A stretch of DNA of 64,000 nt, taken from NCBI RefSeq assembly GCF_029227915.1, contig NC_079883.1, forward strand, positions 12,028,001 through 12,092,000, written 5' to 3'. How positions within the stretch are numbered: position 1 is the stretch's first letter; each line of letters opens with the position of its first letter. Below the pieces are notes generated by a model. It worked only from the letters and a program-made list of their open reading frames with translations, had not been told where the DNA came from and ran no database searches. The stretch is from Hydractinia symbiolongicarpus (taxonomy: Eukaryota; Cnidaria; Hydrozoa; Anthoathecata; Hydractiniidae). Shown one piece after another: positions 7,043 to 20,810 of the stretch. A program made the translations under genes and the position numbers.

Positions 7043-7172
7043 ACTTAGTATCGTCGCCTTTGTTAGCATTCATGTAAGTTACCATCCACTTGCTACAGTC
7101 GCTCTCCATCCTACGGCTAAATCAACAGCCGTGATTTTTACTATGTCGCCGTCCATCCGTACGCGGTGACAG
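7043..7172 (+). ncRNA. Candidate Sm-class/spliced-leader-like RNA, unit 2
   Basis: Same elements as at 1191-1320. Has C at offset 1235 (in the donor-side loop), as in every unit but the first. Confidence 0.35.
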
Positions 7173-7255
7173 TTGTAAGCTTTACAGTAACGTGACATGC
7201 TCCACAAGCAGTTACGGTGTGTGGACGATGCCTATCATGGCAACGCTTGTTCTTT

Positions 7256-7440
7256 ATCGCTTCTCGGCCTAATGGCTAAGATCAAGTGTAGTATCTGTTC
7301 TTATCAGTTTAATATATGGTAGGCCATTCTCTGAATGGTCAGTATATTAATCTGATTTTTGGCCTTGGGTCATGGAGGTGGATTCATTCACGCCGTGACC
7401 ACGGGTTGCCTTGGTGTTGCACTATTACCGATGGCGGCCC
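7256..7440 (+). ncRNA. U2: U2 snRNA, unit 2 (nt 61 variant)
   Basis: As at 1404, but 7316 is A where all others have C (nt 61). This breaks the G52-C61 pair that closes the stem IIa loop, so this copy may be impaired. Confidence 0.93.
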
Positions 7441-7632
7441 ACATAAGCAATAAAAGAATAATAGCAGTCCTCTTTCCGACGGCACTCTGCATAGTCTACG
7501 GCGGGAACAAAACGCGTACACTGGGGGAGAATACAGCCTATGCCCCGCGACACGGCAGTTTATAACACACTCAAGCCACAAGCATTAACAAACTTTGAAG
7601 GGTACCCTCATGCTACGGTGCAGTTCCAACTC

Positions 7633-7797
7633 ATACTTACCTGACGGGGAAGTAAAGACTGATCAATGAGGGTTTTCTTCCAGAGTGAGGCTCTTGCATT
7701 GCACTACGCTTGGGCTGACCTCTGCGATTACTGCAAACGTCAGTAACTCGACCGTTCAATTTCTGGTAGTGGGGGCCTGCGTCCGCGCTCGCCCCCT
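7633..7797 (+). ncRNA. U1: U1 snRNA, unit 2
   Basis: As at 1781, except 7756 A to T (nt 124), two bases before the Sm site. Confidence 0.94.
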
Positions 7798-8124
7798 CCT
7801 TAAGTCAAAATGAATGAGCTTAGAAAAGTTGCGCGGCCAAATGTCGGTGGTGACTTAAACGCTAAGGTAAAACCTCGCTTGGCTGTTACGAAACGTGATT
7901 GCGATATAAGTCCTCGGAAGGCGGCGGAATTTTATTTTATTTGCCATTCCGTCAGGGTTATTGGATGATCGGCAATAGATCGAGTTTGTATGCATTTGAA
8001 AGCTCTTTTTTCTCGTACTATCACCTGAAAATGTCGTAGGAAAATGTCATAGGAAACACTTTCAACAACCGCCACGTTCCTTAATTGTTATAACAAGAAA
8101 TATATCACAGCAAATGAAAATGAA

Positions 8125-8244
8125 AAGCCTACGACACCGGGAGTTCCCAGGCGGTCCCCCATCCAAGTACTATCCCGGCCCGACGATGCTTAACTTCCGT
8201 GATCAGACGAGAACGGGTGTGTTCATCGTGGTATGGCCGTAGAC
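8125..8244 (-). rRNA. 5S rRNA, unit 2
   Basis: Same as the copy at 2273, including the T-run terminator. Confidence 0.98.
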
Positions 8245-8403
8245 ATTAGTAGGTGCAAATACGTGCAATTTATTTTGACGTTGTGATCAAATTTTTTTAT
8301 TTAATTTCTTTGAGTTACTTAGGACAAGGCGTATGCATGGATTATCTATTAGACTTTAAGGTTATAGTTTTGTGAAAAAAACAATGTTTTTTTAAAGATG
8401 TGT

Positions 8404-8419
8404 GGCTATAAAAATAGCC
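8404..8419 (-). terminator. H2A 3' stem-loop, unit 2
   Basis: GGCTAT-TTTT-ATAGCC, minus strand. Confidence 0.93.
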
Positions 8420-8441
8420 GTTGTTTTCTGAGTGTAGCGGT

Positions 8442-8822
8442 TTACTTCTTCTGTCCTTTGTCGTTCTTCTTTGGGAGTAAGACAGCTTGAATGTTTGGCA
8501 AAACACCACCAGCTGCAATGGTTACACCGCTCAAAAGTTTGTTTAATTCTTCATCATTACGAACAGCCAATTGTAAATGTCTTGGAATAATCCTAGCTTT
8601 TTTGTTGTCTCTTGCTGCGTTACCAGCCAACTCCAATATCTCAGCAGATAAATATTCCAAGACGGCTGCTAAGTAAACTGGTGCTCCAGATCCAATTCGG
8701 TTAGCATAGTGCCCTCTACGAAGGAATCTATGCACTCTACCGACTGGAAATTGAAGTCCAGCTCTTGAGGATCTTGTCTTGGCTTTAGCCTTAGCTTTTC
8801 CACCTTTTCCACGTCCAGACAT
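8442..8822 (-). CDS. H2A: Histone H2A, unit 2
   Basis: Protein identical to the copy at 2590. Confidence 0.98.
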   Translation of the reverse strand: MSGRGKGGKAKAKAKTRSSRAGLQFPVGRVHRFLRRGHYANRIGSGAPVYLAAVLEYLSAEILELAGNAARDNKKARIIPRHLQLAVRNDEELNKLLSGVTIAAGGVLPNIQAVLLPKKNDKGQKK

Positions 8823-9106
8823 AACTGCGATTTGATTTGTAAGTTAATACAAAAACGTACGAATATTTAACGTAAGTGTTAACGAAATAAACTTTACTCG
8901 TTTTTTCATCATAAAAATAGGATCGAAATCATGTTTTTTTAACCAATCATAATTAAGTATTAAACAAAAGATTTTTTTTTTAACCAATTAAATTGCGTAT
9001 CGGCGTTTTCGGATCGAATTCGATCCGATTTTTTTACTTATAAACAAAAAGTTTTGACTTGCAGTTTAATGCTTATTTACAAGTTAAGTAGCAAAAATTT
9101 TTAACC

Positions 9107-9511
9107 ATGTCTGACGCAGCAGCTAAAGGAGGAAAACAGGCACCTAAAGTAGCCAAGAAAGGTGAAAAAAGAGCCGGCAAAAAAGGAGGAAAGATTGGTG
9201 GAACTGGTGAAAAGAAACGCAAGAGAAAGAGAAAGGAAAGTTATGCTATTTACATCTACAATGTTTTGAAACAAGTTCACCCAGATGTCGGAGTTTCAAG
9301 CAAAGCTATGAGCATCATGAACTCATTTGTCAACGACATCTTTGAGCGCATTGCTTCCGAAGCTTCGCGTTTGGCTCTTCAAAACAAAAAGTCGACCATC
9401 TCTTCTCGTGAAATTCAAACCGCAGTACGTCTTCTCTTGCCTGGAGAACTTGCAAAACACGCAGTCAGTGAAGGAACAAAAGCCGTCACAAAATACACAA
9501 GCAGCAAGTAA
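9107..9511 (+). CDS. H2B: Histone H2B, unit 2
   Basis: Protein identical to the copy at 3255. Confidence 0.98.
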   Translation: MSDAAAKGGKQAPKVAKKGEKRAGKKGGKIGGTGEKKRKRKRKESYAIYIYNVLKQVHPDVGVSSKAMSIMNSFVNDIFERIASEASRLALQNKKSTISSREIQTAVRLLLPGELAKHAVSEGTKAVTKYTSSK

Positions 9512-9534
9512 ACCAACGTCTACCAAACACAAAC

Positions 9535-9550
9535 GGTCTTTTTTAAGACC
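9535..9550 (+). terminator. H2B 3' stem-loop, unit 2
   Basis: GGTCTT-TTTT-AAGACC. Confidence 0.92.
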
Positions 9551-9931
9551 ACACATCTTTAAAAAAACATTTACTTGGCGTCACTACAAGTTAACCGAAG
9601 TTAATAAAACTTCTAAATAATGTGCTTAAGAACACTAGCCTACATTTAAAATACTTCCCCATGTGTGTGTGGATTAGCTTCACTTTTCATACGTATTATT
9701 AGCTGTACTTGCAGAAAAGACAAGTACATTGATCCATGTTATTGCTTACATTTAACTTAACCCAGCTTTTCACGGAAACACTCCCAGGCAAATTAACCCT
9801 ACAAAGTATTTCTAAATTTTTTTTGTGTCATATATGACATAGTATCGTATAGCAATAAATGTAACTGTGACAAGACTTTACACATTGTGTAATTTGGAAG
9901 CGTGCACAAAGTAATGTTTTAAAAGATTTGT

Positions 9932-9947
9932 GGCTATAAAAATAGCC
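9932..9947 (-). terminator. H4 3' stem-loop, unit 2
   Basis: GGCTAT-TTTT-ATAGCC, minus strand. Confidence 0.93.
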
Positions 9948-9971
9948 GTTTTTGTTGAGCAATGACAACGC

Positions 9972-10328
<357 letters not shown>

Positions 10329-10806
10329 TTAACAGAATTCAGACAGCTTTAAAAAGAGGCCATAAAATTACCTACTGCTCGTGGAAACACCCTAATTAAC
10401 CAATAGAGTTGCGTCATTACAAAATGTTCCGAACATTTTGTACATTTTTTTAAGTAAAACTGTAGTTTTTTTAAAAATTCGTGGTCTTAATGTTTCAGTA
10501 AGGCAATAAATTTGGCATCGTTGGAATTCGCCAAACCTTCTGCTACTTACTAAAAAAAAAAAACGTCAAAAGCTTTTGTGTATCAGAAGATACAGCCGTT
10601 TTCCCGTAGCCAAAAAACACAGATTTTATAAAAATGTTAAAGTAATGAGCGTAATGTCATTATGCAGCCAATCAGAAATTACTTTCTTAGCACCAATCAA
10701 ATGGTTTGTTTTGAACCTTAGCTGTCAATCAATATGAGAAATAAAACTTTGGCGCGATAGTGCATTTTAGACCGTCTTGTGTATCCGTACTACATCGACT
10801 TCTTAA

Positions 10807-11220
<414 letters not shown>

Positions 11221-11241
11221 GCATCTTACCAAACAAAAAAC

Positions 11242-11257
11242 GGCTATTTTTATAGCC
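11242..11257 (+). terminator. H3 3' stem-loop, unit 2
   Basis: GGCTAT-TTTT-ATAGCC. Confidence 0.93.
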
Positions 11258-11533
11258 ACACATCCATAAAAAATATTACGGCTAGCTTTTTATATCAAAC
11301 TTTGTCCTGCTTTCTGTTTAAATTTTATGCTACATAAAAATTTTATGCTACATAAAGTTTGACAATGTTAAAAATATGAAGGGCAAGAAAAGTAAAAGCA
11401 AGAAAATAAGAAATTTAAAAACGAAAATACTTAAACTTAGGGAATCTAATCTTAAATTTACTCTTTTTTAACTGTTTAAGTGACTTAAACAAGTTTAACT
11501 TTGTACCAAGATAATGTTTTTTTGTAAATGTGT

Positions 11534-11549
11534 GGCTATAAAAATAGCC
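11534..11549 (-). terminator. H1 3' stem-loop, unit 3
   Basis: GGCTAT-TTTT-ATAGCC, minus strand. Confidence 0.93.
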
Positions 11550-11581
11550 GTTTGTTAATGTAATAGCCAGATACACACAAA

Positions 11582-12133
11582 TTATTTTTTTGCGGTCTTC
11601 TTTGCTGCCTTTTTGGGAGTCTTTTTGACCTTCTTTGCTGCAGGTTTTTTAGCAACAGGCTTCTTTGTGGGTTTCTTAGCTGCTGGTTTCTTAGCCGAGG
11701 CTTTCTTTGTGGCAGGCTTCTTTGCTGCTTTCTTTGGCGTGCTCTTCTTTGCTGGCTTCTTTTTTGGTGTACTTTTCTTTGCAGTAGGCTTCTTTGCCGT
11801 TGGCTTTTTTGCTGCGGCCTTTTTCTTAGGTTTTTCTTTTTTTACCTGACCTAGCTTGAATGATCCAGAAGCACCAGTGCCTTTAGTTTGAATCAAATCG
11901 CCTGATGTTACTCCTCGTTTAAGAGCCATTTTCAGATGATGATCTGAGTTTTCAGCAACTTTGTAATTTGCATGAATATATTTTGTAATAGCTTGGCGAG
12001 ATGAACCACCGCGTTCCTTTAGGGTAGCGATAGCAGCCTTGATCATGTCCACATATTTAGGGTGATCAGCTGTCTTCTTTGCAGCAGGTTTCTTCTTGGG
12101 TGCGATTTTCTTTGGAGAAGCTGCTTCACTCAT
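11582..12133 (-). CDS. H1: Linker histone H1, unit 3
   Basis: Protein identical to the copy at 5730. Confidence 0.97.
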   Translation of the reverse strand: MSEAASPKKIAPKKKPAAKKTADHPKYVDMIKAAIATLKERGGSSRQAITKYIHANYKVAENSDHHLKMALKRGVTSGDLIQTKGTGASGSFKLGQVKKEKPKKKAAAKKPTAKKPTAKKSTPKKKPAKKSTPKKAAKKPATKKASAKKPAAKKPTKKPVAKKPAAKKVKKTPKKAAKKTAKK

Positions 12134-12712
12134 TTTTAATGTTTTCTTACAACAATCCAACGATAAACGATGCTTGTTATCACAGTAGAAGTATACTAAA
12201 CATTACCGTGTAAATGAGATATAATTTAAGACGGTGCGAAGTATGCGGACGTAAAAGTACCACTCCCGGGAATTGATTTGGCGCGAAAACAGAAATGTGT
12301 GTTTCTGTACATCGTATAATGTCCGTTTTGGGTGCCGCGACTATGCGAAAGCATGTTAATTTTTATTTGTAGTACGACGCAATAGTCTGCAAGAGAAGCT
12401 GCTGGAGTTTGAGGTCTTCAGCATTACATCTAGTCTGTTAATTTGGGCTTCTTCCGCGCTCGTGTTAGGATTTTCATAAAGCGTTCTTTGGTTTGCGTTG
12501 CGTATGTCGGCCTACATCATCGACACGGCCTGTTTCCGGCTATTAGGAGCAATTCATATATTGGGCACTGCGTTTCGACTTTTTTATTAGACCACAGTAA
12601 AAAAATTCACTCACAGAAGTCCCTTTCTTTCATGGCTACAAACACGAAGAATTCTGTCGTAAGTAAAACGAATGCGCAAGCCAAAATGACGATGGGGCGA
12701 AGTCATAAGCAT

Positions 12713-12785
12713 GGCCCTGTGGCCCAATGGATAAGGCATCTGACTACGAATCAGGGGATTCCAGGTTCGACTCCTGGCAGGGTCG
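12713..12785 (+). tRNA. tRNA-Arg (ACG), unit 3
   Basis: Identical to the copy at 1009. Confidence 0.96.
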
Positions 12786-12894
12786 CACTGTCGCATTTCG
12801 GCTGCATGGTCTACTGTGTAACGCGCGCGCACGTTCTGGCGTAATGCGTTGATAAACGGAATGTACGCAGACATATTGGAAAGTAATATCACGC

Positions 12895-13024
12895 ACTTAG
12901 TATCGTCGCCTTTGTTAGCATTCATGTAAGTTACCATCCACTTGCTACAGTCGCTCTCCATCCTACGGCTAAATCAACAGCCGTGATTTTTACTATGTCG
13001 CCGTCCATCCGTACGCGGTGACAG
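12895..13024 (+). ncRNA. Candidate Sm-class/spliced-leader-like RNA, unit 3
   Basis: All elements of the 1191 copy are kept. Confidence 0.35.
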
Positions 13025-13107
13025 TTGTAAGCTTTACAGTAACGTGACATGCTCCACAAGCAGTTACGGTGTGTGGACGATGCCTATCATGGCAACGCTT
13101 GTTCTTT

Positions 13108-13292
13108 ATCGCTTCTCGGCCTAATGGCTAAGATCAAGTGTAGTATCTGTTCTTATCAGTTTAATATCTGGTAGGCCATTCTCTGAATGGTCAGTATATT
13201 AATCTGATTTTTGGCCTTGGGTCATGGAGGTGGATTCATTCACGCCGTGACCACGGGTTGCCTTGGTGTTGCACTATTACCGATGGCGGCCC
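13108..13292 (+). ncRNA. U2: U2 snRNA, unit 3
   Basis: Same as the copy at 1404. Confidence 0.95.
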
Positions 13293-13484
13293 ACATAAGC
13301 AATAAAAGAATAATAGCAGTCCTCTTTCCGACGGCACTCTGCATAGTCTACGGCGGGAACAAAACGCGTACACTGGGGGAGAATACAGCCTATGCCCCGC
13401 GACACGGCAGTTTATAACACACTCAAGCCACAAGCATTAACAAACTTTGAAGGGTACCCTCATGCTACGGTGCAGTTCCAACTC

Positions 13485-13649
13485 ATACTTACCTGACGGG
13501 GAAGTAAAGACTGATCAATGAGGGTTTTCTTCCAGAGTGAGGCTCTTGCATTGCACTACGCTTGGGCTGACCTCTGCGATTACTGCAAACGTCAGTAACT
13601 CGACCGTACAATTTCTGGTAGTGGGGGCCTGCGTCCGCGCTCGCCCCCT
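13485..13649 (+). ncRNA. U1: U1 snRNA, unit 3
   Basis: Same as the copy at 1781. Confidence 0.95.
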
Positions 13650-13976
13650 CCTTAAGTCAAAATGAATGAGCTTAGAAAAGTTGCGCGGCCAAATGTCGGT
13701 GGTGACTTAAACGCTAAGGTAAAACCTCGCTTGGCTGTTACGAAACGTGATTGCGATATAAGTCCTCGGAAGGCGGCGGAATTTTATTTTATTTGCCATT
13801 CCGTCAGGGTTATTGGATGATCGGCAATAGATCGAGTTTGTATGCATTTGAAAGCTCTTTTTTCTCGTACTATCACCTGAAAATGTCGTAGGAAAATGTC
13901 ATAGGAAACACTTTCAACAACCGCCACGTTCCTTAATTGTTATAACAAGAAATATATCACAGCAAATGAAAATGAA

Positions 13977-14096
13977 AAGCCTACGACACCGGGAGTTCCC
14001 AGGCGGTCCCCCATCCAAGTACTATCCCGGCCCGACGATGCTTAACTTCCGTGATCAGACGAGAACGGGTGTGTTCATCGTGGTATGGCCGTAGAC
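13977..14096 (-). rRNA. 5S rRNA, unit 3
   Basis: Same as the copy at 2273. Confidence 0.98.
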
Positions 14097-14255
14097 ATTA
14101 GTAGGTGCAAATACGTGCAATTTATTTTGACGTTGTGATCAAATTTTTTTATTTAATTTCTTTGAGTTACTTAGGACAAGGCGTATGCATGGATTATCTA
14201 TTAGACTTTAAGGTTATAGTTTTGTGAAAAAAACAATGTTTTTTTAAAGATGTGT

Positions 14256-14271
14256 GGCTATAAAAATAGCC
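14256..14271 (-). terminator. H2A 3' stem-loop, unit 3
   Basis: GGCTAT-TTTT-ATAGCC, minus strand. Confidence 0.93.
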
Positions 14272-14293
14272 GTTGTTTTCTGAGTGTAGCGGT

Positions 14294-14674
14294 TTACTTC
14301 TTCTGTCCTTTGTCGTTCTTCTTTGGGAGTAAGACAGCTTGAATGTTTGGCAAAACACCACCAGCTGCAATGGTTACACCGCTCAAAAGTTTGTTTAATT
14401 CTTCATCATTACGAACAGCCAATTGTAAATGTCTTGGAATAATCCTAGCTTTTTTGTTGTCTCTTGCTGCGTTACCAGCCAACTCCAATATCTCAGCAGA
14501 TAAATATTCCAAGACGGCTGCTAAGTAAACTGGTGCTCCAGATCCAATTCGGTTAGCATAGTGCCCTCTACGAAGGAATCTATGCACTCTACCGACTGGA
14601 AATTGAAGTCCAGCTCTTGAGGATCTTGTCTTGGCTTTAGCCTTAGCTTTTCCACCTTTTCCACGTCCAGACAT
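14294..14674 (-). CDS. H2A: Histone H2A, unit 3
   Basis: Protein identical to the copy at 2590. Confidence 0.98.
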   Translation of the reverse strand: MSGRGKGGKAKAKAKTRSSRAGLQFPVGRVHRFLRRGHYANRIGSGAPVYLAAVLEYLSAEILELAGNAARDNKKARIIPRHLQLAVRNDEELNKLLSGVTIAAGGVLPNIQAVLLPKKNDKGQKK

Positions 14675-14958
14675 AACTGCGATTTGATTTGTAAGTTAAT
14701 ACAAAAACGTACGAATATTTAACGTAAGTGTTAACGAAATAAACTTTACTCGTTTTTTCATCATAAAAATAGGATCGAAATCATGTTTTTTTAACCAATC
14801 ATAATTAAGTATTAAACAAAAGATTTTTTTTTTAACCAATTAAATTGCGTATCGGCGTTTTCGGATCGAATTCGATCCGATTTTTTTACTTATAAACAAA
14901 AAGTTTTGACTTGCAGTTTAATGCTTATTTACAAGTTAAGTAGCAAAAATTTTTAACC

Positions 14959-15363
14959 ATGTCTGACGCAGCAGCTAAAGGAGGAAAACAGGCACCTAAA
15001 GTAGCCAAGAAAGGTGAAAAAAGAGCCGGCAAAAAAGGAGGAAAGATTGGTGGAACTGGTGAAAAGAAACGCAAGAGAAAGAGAAAGGAAAGTTATGCTA
15101 TTTACATCTACAATGTTTTGAAACAAGTTCACCCAGATGTCGGAGTTTCAAGCAAAGCTATGAGCATCATGAACTCATTTGTCAACGACATCTTTGAGCG
15201 CATTGCTTCCGAAGCTTCGCGTTTGGCTCTTCAAAACAAAAAGTCGACCATCTCTTCTCGTGAAATTCAAACCGCAGTACGTCTTCTCTTGCCTGGAGAA
15301 CTTGCAAAACACGCAGTCAGTGAAGGAACAAAAGCCGTCACAAAATACACAAGCAGCAAGTAA
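14959..15363 (+). CDS. H2B: Histone H2B, unit 3
   Basis: Protein identical to the copy at 3255. Confidence 0.98.
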   Translation: MSDAAAKGGKQAPKVAKKGEKRAGKKGGKIGGTGEKKRKRKRKESYAIYIYNVLKQVHPDVGVSSKAMSIMNSFVNDIFERIASEASRLALQNKKSTISSREIQTAVRLLLPGELAKHAVSEGTKAVTKYTSSK

Positions 15364-15386
15364 ACCAACGTCTACCAAACACAAAC

Positions 15387-15402
15387 GGTCTTTTTTAAGA
15401 CC
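15387..15402 (+). terminator. H2B 3' stem-loop, unit 3
   Basis: GGTCTT-TTTT-AAGACC. Confidence 0.92.
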
Positions 15403-15783
15403 ACACATCTTTAAAAAAACATTTACTTGGCGTCACTACAAGTTAACCGAAGTTAATAAAACTTCTAAATAATGTGCTTAAGAACACTAGCCTACATTTA
15501 AAATACTTCCCCATGTGTGTGTGGATTAGCTTCACTTTTCATACGTATTATTAGCTGTACTTGCAGAAAAGACAAGTACATTGATCCATTTTATTGCTTA
15601 CATTTAACTTAACCCAGCTTTTCACGGAAACACTCCCAGGCAAATTAACCCTACAAAGTATTTCTAAATTTTTTTTGTGTCATATATGACATAGTATCGT
15701 ATAGCAATAAATGTAACTGTGACAAGACTTTACACATTGTGTAATTTGGAAGCGTGCACAAAGTAATGTTTTAAAAGATTTGT

Positions 15784-15799
15784 GGCTATAAAAATAGCC
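15784..15799 (-). terminator. H4 3' stem-loop, unit 3
   Basis: GGCTAT-TTTT-ATAGCC, minus strand. Confidence 0.93.
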
Positions 15800-15823
15800 G
15801 TTTTTGTTGAGCAATGACAACGC

Positions 15824-16180
<357 letters not shown>

Positions 16181-16658
16181 TTAACAGAATTCAGACAGCT
16201 TTAAAAAGAGGCCATAAAATTACCTACTGCTCGTGGAAACACCCTAATTAACCAATAGAGTTGCGTCATTACAAAATGTTCCGAACATTTTGTACATTTT
16301 TTTAAGTAAAACTGTAGTTTTTTTAAAAATTCGTGGTCTTAATGTTTCAGTAAGGCAATAAATTTGGCATCGTTGGAATTCGCCAAACCTTCTGCTACTT
16401 ACTAAAAAAAAAAAAAGTCAAAAGCTTTTGTGTATCAGAAGATACAGCCGTTTTCCCGTAGCCAAAAAACACAGATTTTATAAAAATGTTAAAGTAATGA
16501 GCGTAATGTCATTATGCAGCCAATCAGAAATTACTTTCTTAGCACCAATCAAATGGTTTGTTTTGAACCTTAGCTGTCAATCAATATGAGAAATAAAACT
16601 TTGGCGCGATAGTGCATTTTAGACCGTCTTGTGTATCCGTACTACATCGACTTCTTAA

Positions 16659-17072
<414 letters not shown>

Positions 17073-17093
17073 GCATCTTACCAAACAAAAAAC

Positions 17094-17109
17094 GGCTATT
17101 TTTATAGCC
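17094..17109 (+). terminator. H3 3' stem-loop, unit 3
   Basis: GGCTAT-TTTT-ATAGCC. Confidence 0.93.
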
Positions 17110-17385
17110 ACACATCCATAAAAAATATTACGGCTAGCTTTTTATATCAAACTTTGTCCTGCTTTCTGTTTAAATTTTATGCTACATAAAAATTTTATGC
17201 TACATAAAGTTTGACAATGTTAAAAATATGAAGGGCAAGAAAAGTAAAAGCAAGAAAATAAGAAATTTAAAAACGAAAATACTTAAACTTAGGGAATCTA
17301 ATCTTAAATTTACTCTTTTTTAACTGTTTAAGTGACTTAAACAAGTTTAACTTTGTACCAAGATAATGTTTTTTTGTAAATGTGT

Positions 17386-17401
17386 GGCTATAAAAATAGC
17401 C
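17386..17401 (-). terminator. H1 3' stem-loop, unit 4
   Basis: GGCTAT-TTTT-ATAGCC, minus strand. Confidence 0.93.
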
Positions 17402-17433
17402 GTTTGTTAATGTAATAGCCAGATACACACAAA

Positions 17434-17985
17434 TTATTTTTTTGCGGTCTTCTTTGCTGCCTTTTTGGGAGTCTTTTTGACCTTCTTTGCTGCAGGTTTT
17501 TTAGCAACAGGCTTCTTTGTGGGTTTCTTAGCTGCTGGTTTCTTAGCCGAGGCTTTCTTTGTGGCAGGCTTCTTTGCTGCTTTCTTTGGCGTGCTCTTCT
17601 TTGCTGGCTTCTTTTTTGGTGTACTTTTCTTTGCAGTAGGCTTCTTTGCCGTTGGCTTTTTTGCTGCGGCCTCTTTCTTAGGTTTTTCTTTTTTTACCTG
17701 ACCTAGCTTGAATGATCCAGAAGCACCAGTGCCTTTAGTTTGAATCAAATCGCCTGATGTTACTCCTCGTTTAAGAGCCATTTTCAGATGATGATCTGAG
17801 TTTTCAGCAACTTTGTAATTTGCATGAATATATTTTGTAATAGCTTGGCGAGATGAACCACCGCGTTCCTTTAGGGTAGCGATAGCAGCCTTGATCATGT
17901 CCACATATTTAGGGTGATCAGCTGTCTTCTTTGCAGCAGGTTTCTTCTTGGGTGCGATTTTCTTTGGAGAAGCTGCTTCACTCAT
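17434..17985 (-). CDS. H1: Linker histone H1, unit 4 (K105E)
   Basis: As at 5730, but 17673 changes Lys105 to Glu at the start of the basic C-tail ([10 protein letters not shown]). This is a charge reversal among about 40 tail lysines, so the effect is likely small. Confidence 0.97.
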   Translation of the reverse strand: MSEAASPKKIAPKKKPAAKKTADHPKYVDMIKAAIATLKERGGSSRQAITKYIHANYKVAENSDHHLKMALKRGVTSGDLIQTKGTGASGSFKLGQVKKEKPKKEAAAKKPTAKKPTAKKSTPKKKPAKKSTPKKAAKKPATKKASAKKPAAKKPTKKPVAKKPAAKKVKKTPKKAAKKTAKK

Positions 17986-18564
17986 TTTTAATGTTTTCTT
18001 ACAACAATCCAACGATAAACGATGCTTGTTATCACAGTAGAAGTATACTAAACATTACCGTGTAAATGAGATATAATTTAAGACGGTGCGAAGTATGCGG
18101 ACGTAAAAGTACCACTCCCGGGAATTGATTTGGCGCGAAAACAGAAATGTGTGTTTCTGTACATCGTATAATGTCCGTTTTGGGTGCCGCGACTATGCGA
18201 AAGCATGTTAATTTTTATTTGTAGTACGACGCAATAGTCTGCAAGAGAAGCTGCTGGAGTTTGAGGTCTTCAGCATTACATCTAGTCTGTTAATTTGGGC
18301 TTCTTCCGCGCTCGTGTTAGGATTTTCATAAAGCGTTCTTTGGTTTGCGTTGCGTATGTCGGCCTACATCATCGATACGGCCTGTTTCCGGCTATTAGGA
18401 GCAATTCATATATTGGGCACTGCGTTTCGACTTTTTTATTAGACCACAGTAAAAAAATTCACTCACAGAAGTCCCTTTCTTTCATGGCTACAAACACGAA
18501 GAATTCTGTCGTAAGTAAAACGAATGCGCAAGCCAAAATGACGATGGGGCGAAGTCATAAGCAT

Positions 18565-18637
18565 GGCCCTGTGGCCCAATGGATAAGGCATCTGACTACG
18601 AATCAGGGAATTCCAGGTTCGACTCCTGGCAGGGTCG
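18565..18637 (+). tRNA. tRNA-Arg (ACG), unit 4 (G45A)
   Basis: As at 1009, but 18609 is A, giving G45A in the variable loop. All stems and both internal promoter boxes are intact, so it is probably functional. The only tRNA variant among the eleven that I noticed. Confidence 0.95.
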
Positions 18638-18746
18638 CACTGTCGCATTTCGGCTGCATGGTCTACTGTGTAACGCGCGCGCACGTTCTGGCGTAATGCG
18701 TTGATAAACGGAATGTACGCAGACATATTGGAAAGTAATATCACGC

Positions 18747-18876
18747 ACTTAGTATCGTCGCCTTTGTTAGCATTCATGTAAGTTACCATCCACTTGCTAC
18801 AGTCGCTCTCCATCCTACGGCTAAATCAACAGCCGTGATTTTTACTATGTCGCCGTCCATCCGTACGCGGTGACAG
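18747..18876 (+). ncRNA. Candidate Sm-class/spliced-leader-like RNA, unit 4
   Basis: All elements are kept, although unit 4 is the most diverged unit. Confidence 0.35.
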
Positions 18877-18959
18877 TTGTAAGCTTTACAGTAACGTGAC
18901 ATGCTCCACAAGCAGTTACGGTGTGTGGACGATGCCTATCATGGCAACGCTTGTTCTTT

Positions 18960-19144
18960 ATCGCTTCTCGGCCTAATGGCTAAGATCAAGTGTAGTATCT
19001 GTTCTTATCAGTTTAATATCTGGTAGGCCATTCTCTGAATGGTAAGTATATTAATCTGATTTTTGGCCTTGGGTCATGGAGGTGGATTCATTCACGCCGT
19101 GACCACGGGTTGCCTTGGTGTTGCACTATTACCGATGGCGGCCC
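18960..19144 (+). ncRNA. U2: U2 snRNA, unit 4 (nt 85 variant)
   Basis: As at 1404, but 19044 is A in place of C at nt 85, opening the basal G67-C85 pair of stem IIb. The same variant is in units 9 and 10. Confidence 0.94.
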
Positions 19145-19336
19145 ACATAAGCAATAAAAGAATAATAGCAGTCCTCTTTCCGACGGCACTCTGCATAGTC
19201 TACGGCGGGAACAAAACGCGTACACTGGGGGAGAATACAGCCTATGCCCCGCGACACGGCAGTTTATAACACACTCAAGCCACAAGCATTAACAAACTTT
19301 GAAGGGTACCCTCATGCTACGGTGCAGTTCCAACTC

Positions 19337-19501
19337 ATACTTACCTGACGGGGAAGTAAAGACTGATCAATGAGGGTTTTCTTCCAGAGTGAGGCTCTTG
19401 CATTGCACTACGCTTGGGCTGACCTCTGCGATTACTGCAAACGTCAGTAACTCGACCGTACAATTTCTGGTAGTGGGGGCCTGCGTCCGCGCTCGCCCCC
19501 T
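19337..19501 (+). ncRNA. U1: U1 snRNA, unit 4
   Basis: Same as the copy at 1781. Confidence 0.95.
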
Positions 19502-19828
19502 CCTTAAGTCAAAATGAATGAGCTTAGAAAAGTTGCGCGGCCAAATGTCGGTGGTGACTTAAACGCTAAGGTAAAACCTCGCTTGGCTGTTACGAAACGT
19601 GATTGCGATATAAGTCCTCGGAAGGCGGCGGAATTTTATTTTATTTGCCATTCCGTCAGGGTTATTGGATGATCGGCAATAGATCGAGTTTGTATGCATT
19701 TGAAAGCTCTTTTTTCTCGTACTATCACCTGAAAATGTCGTAGGAAAATGTCATAGGAAACACTTTCAACAACCGCCACGTTCCTTAATTGTTATAACAA
19801 GAAATATATCACAGCAAATGAAAATGAA

Positions 19829-19948
19829 AAGCCTACGACACCGGGAGTTCCCAGGCGGTCCCCCATCCAAGTACTATCCCGGCCCGACGATGCTTAACTT
19901 CCGTGATCAGACGAGAACGGGTGTGTTCATCGTGGTATGGCCGTAGAC
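19829..19948 (-). rRNA. 5S rRNA, unit 4
   Basis: Same as the copy at 2273. Confidence 0.98.
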
Positions 19949-20107
19949 ATTAGTAGGTGCAAATACGTGCAATTTATTTTGACGTTGTGATCAAATTTTT
20001 TTATTTAATTTCTTTGAGTTACTTAGGACAAGGCGTATGCATGGATTATCTATTAGACTTTAAGGTTATAGTTTTGTGAAAAAAACAATGTTTTTTTAAA
20101 GATGTGT

Positions 20108-20123
20108 GGCTATAAAAATAGCC
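20108..20123 (-). terminator. H2A 3' stem-loop, unit 4
   Basis: GGCTAT-TTTT-ATAGCC, minus strand. Confidence 0.93.
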
Positions 20124-20145
20124 GTTGTTTTCTGAGTGTAGCGGT

Positions 20146-20526
20146 TTACTTCTTCTGTCCTTTGTCGTTCTTCTTTGGGAGTAAGACAGCTTGAATGTTT
20201 GGCAAAACACCACCAGCTGCAATGGTTACACCGCTCAAAAGTTTGTTTAATTCTTCATCATTACGAACAGCCAATTGTAAATGTCTTGGAATAATCCTAG
20301 CTTTTTTGTTGTCTCTTGCTGCGTTACCAGCCATCTCCAATATCTCAGCAGATAAATATTCCAAGACGGCTGCTAAGTAAACTGGTGCTCCAGATCCAAT
20401 TCGGTTAGCATAGTGCCCTCTACGAAGGAATCTATGCACTCTACCGACTGGAAATTGAAGTCCAGCTCTTGAGGATCTTGTCTTGGCTTTAGCCTTAGCT
20501 TTTCCACCTTTTCCACGTCCAGACAT
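20146..20526 (-). CDS. H2A: Histone H2A, unit 4 (L65M)
   Basis: As at 2590, but 20334 turns Leu65 into Met ([10 protein letters not shown]), next to acidic-patch residue E64 in the long fold helix. A conservative change at a usually fixed position. Confidence 0.98.
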   Translation of the reverse strand: MSGRGKGGKAKAKAKTRSSRAGLQFPVGRVHRFLRRGHYANRIGSGAPVYLAAVLEYLSAEILEMAGNAARDNKKARIIPRHLQLAVRNDEELNKLLSGVTIAAGGVLPNIQAVLLPKKNDKGQKK

Positions 20527-20810
20527 AACTGCGATTTGATTTGTAAGTTAATACAAAAACGTACGAATATTTAACGTAAGTGTTAACGAAATAAACTTTA
20601 CTCGTTTTTTCATCATAAAAATAGGATCGAAATCATGTTTTTTTAACCAATCATAATTAAGTATTAAACAAAAGATTTTTTTTTTAACCAATTAAATTGC
20701 GTATCGGCGTTTTCGGATCGAATTCGATCCGATTTTTTTACTTATAAACAAAAAGTTTTGACTTGCAGTTTAATGCTTATTTACAAGTTAAGTAGCAAAA
20801 ATTTTTAACC

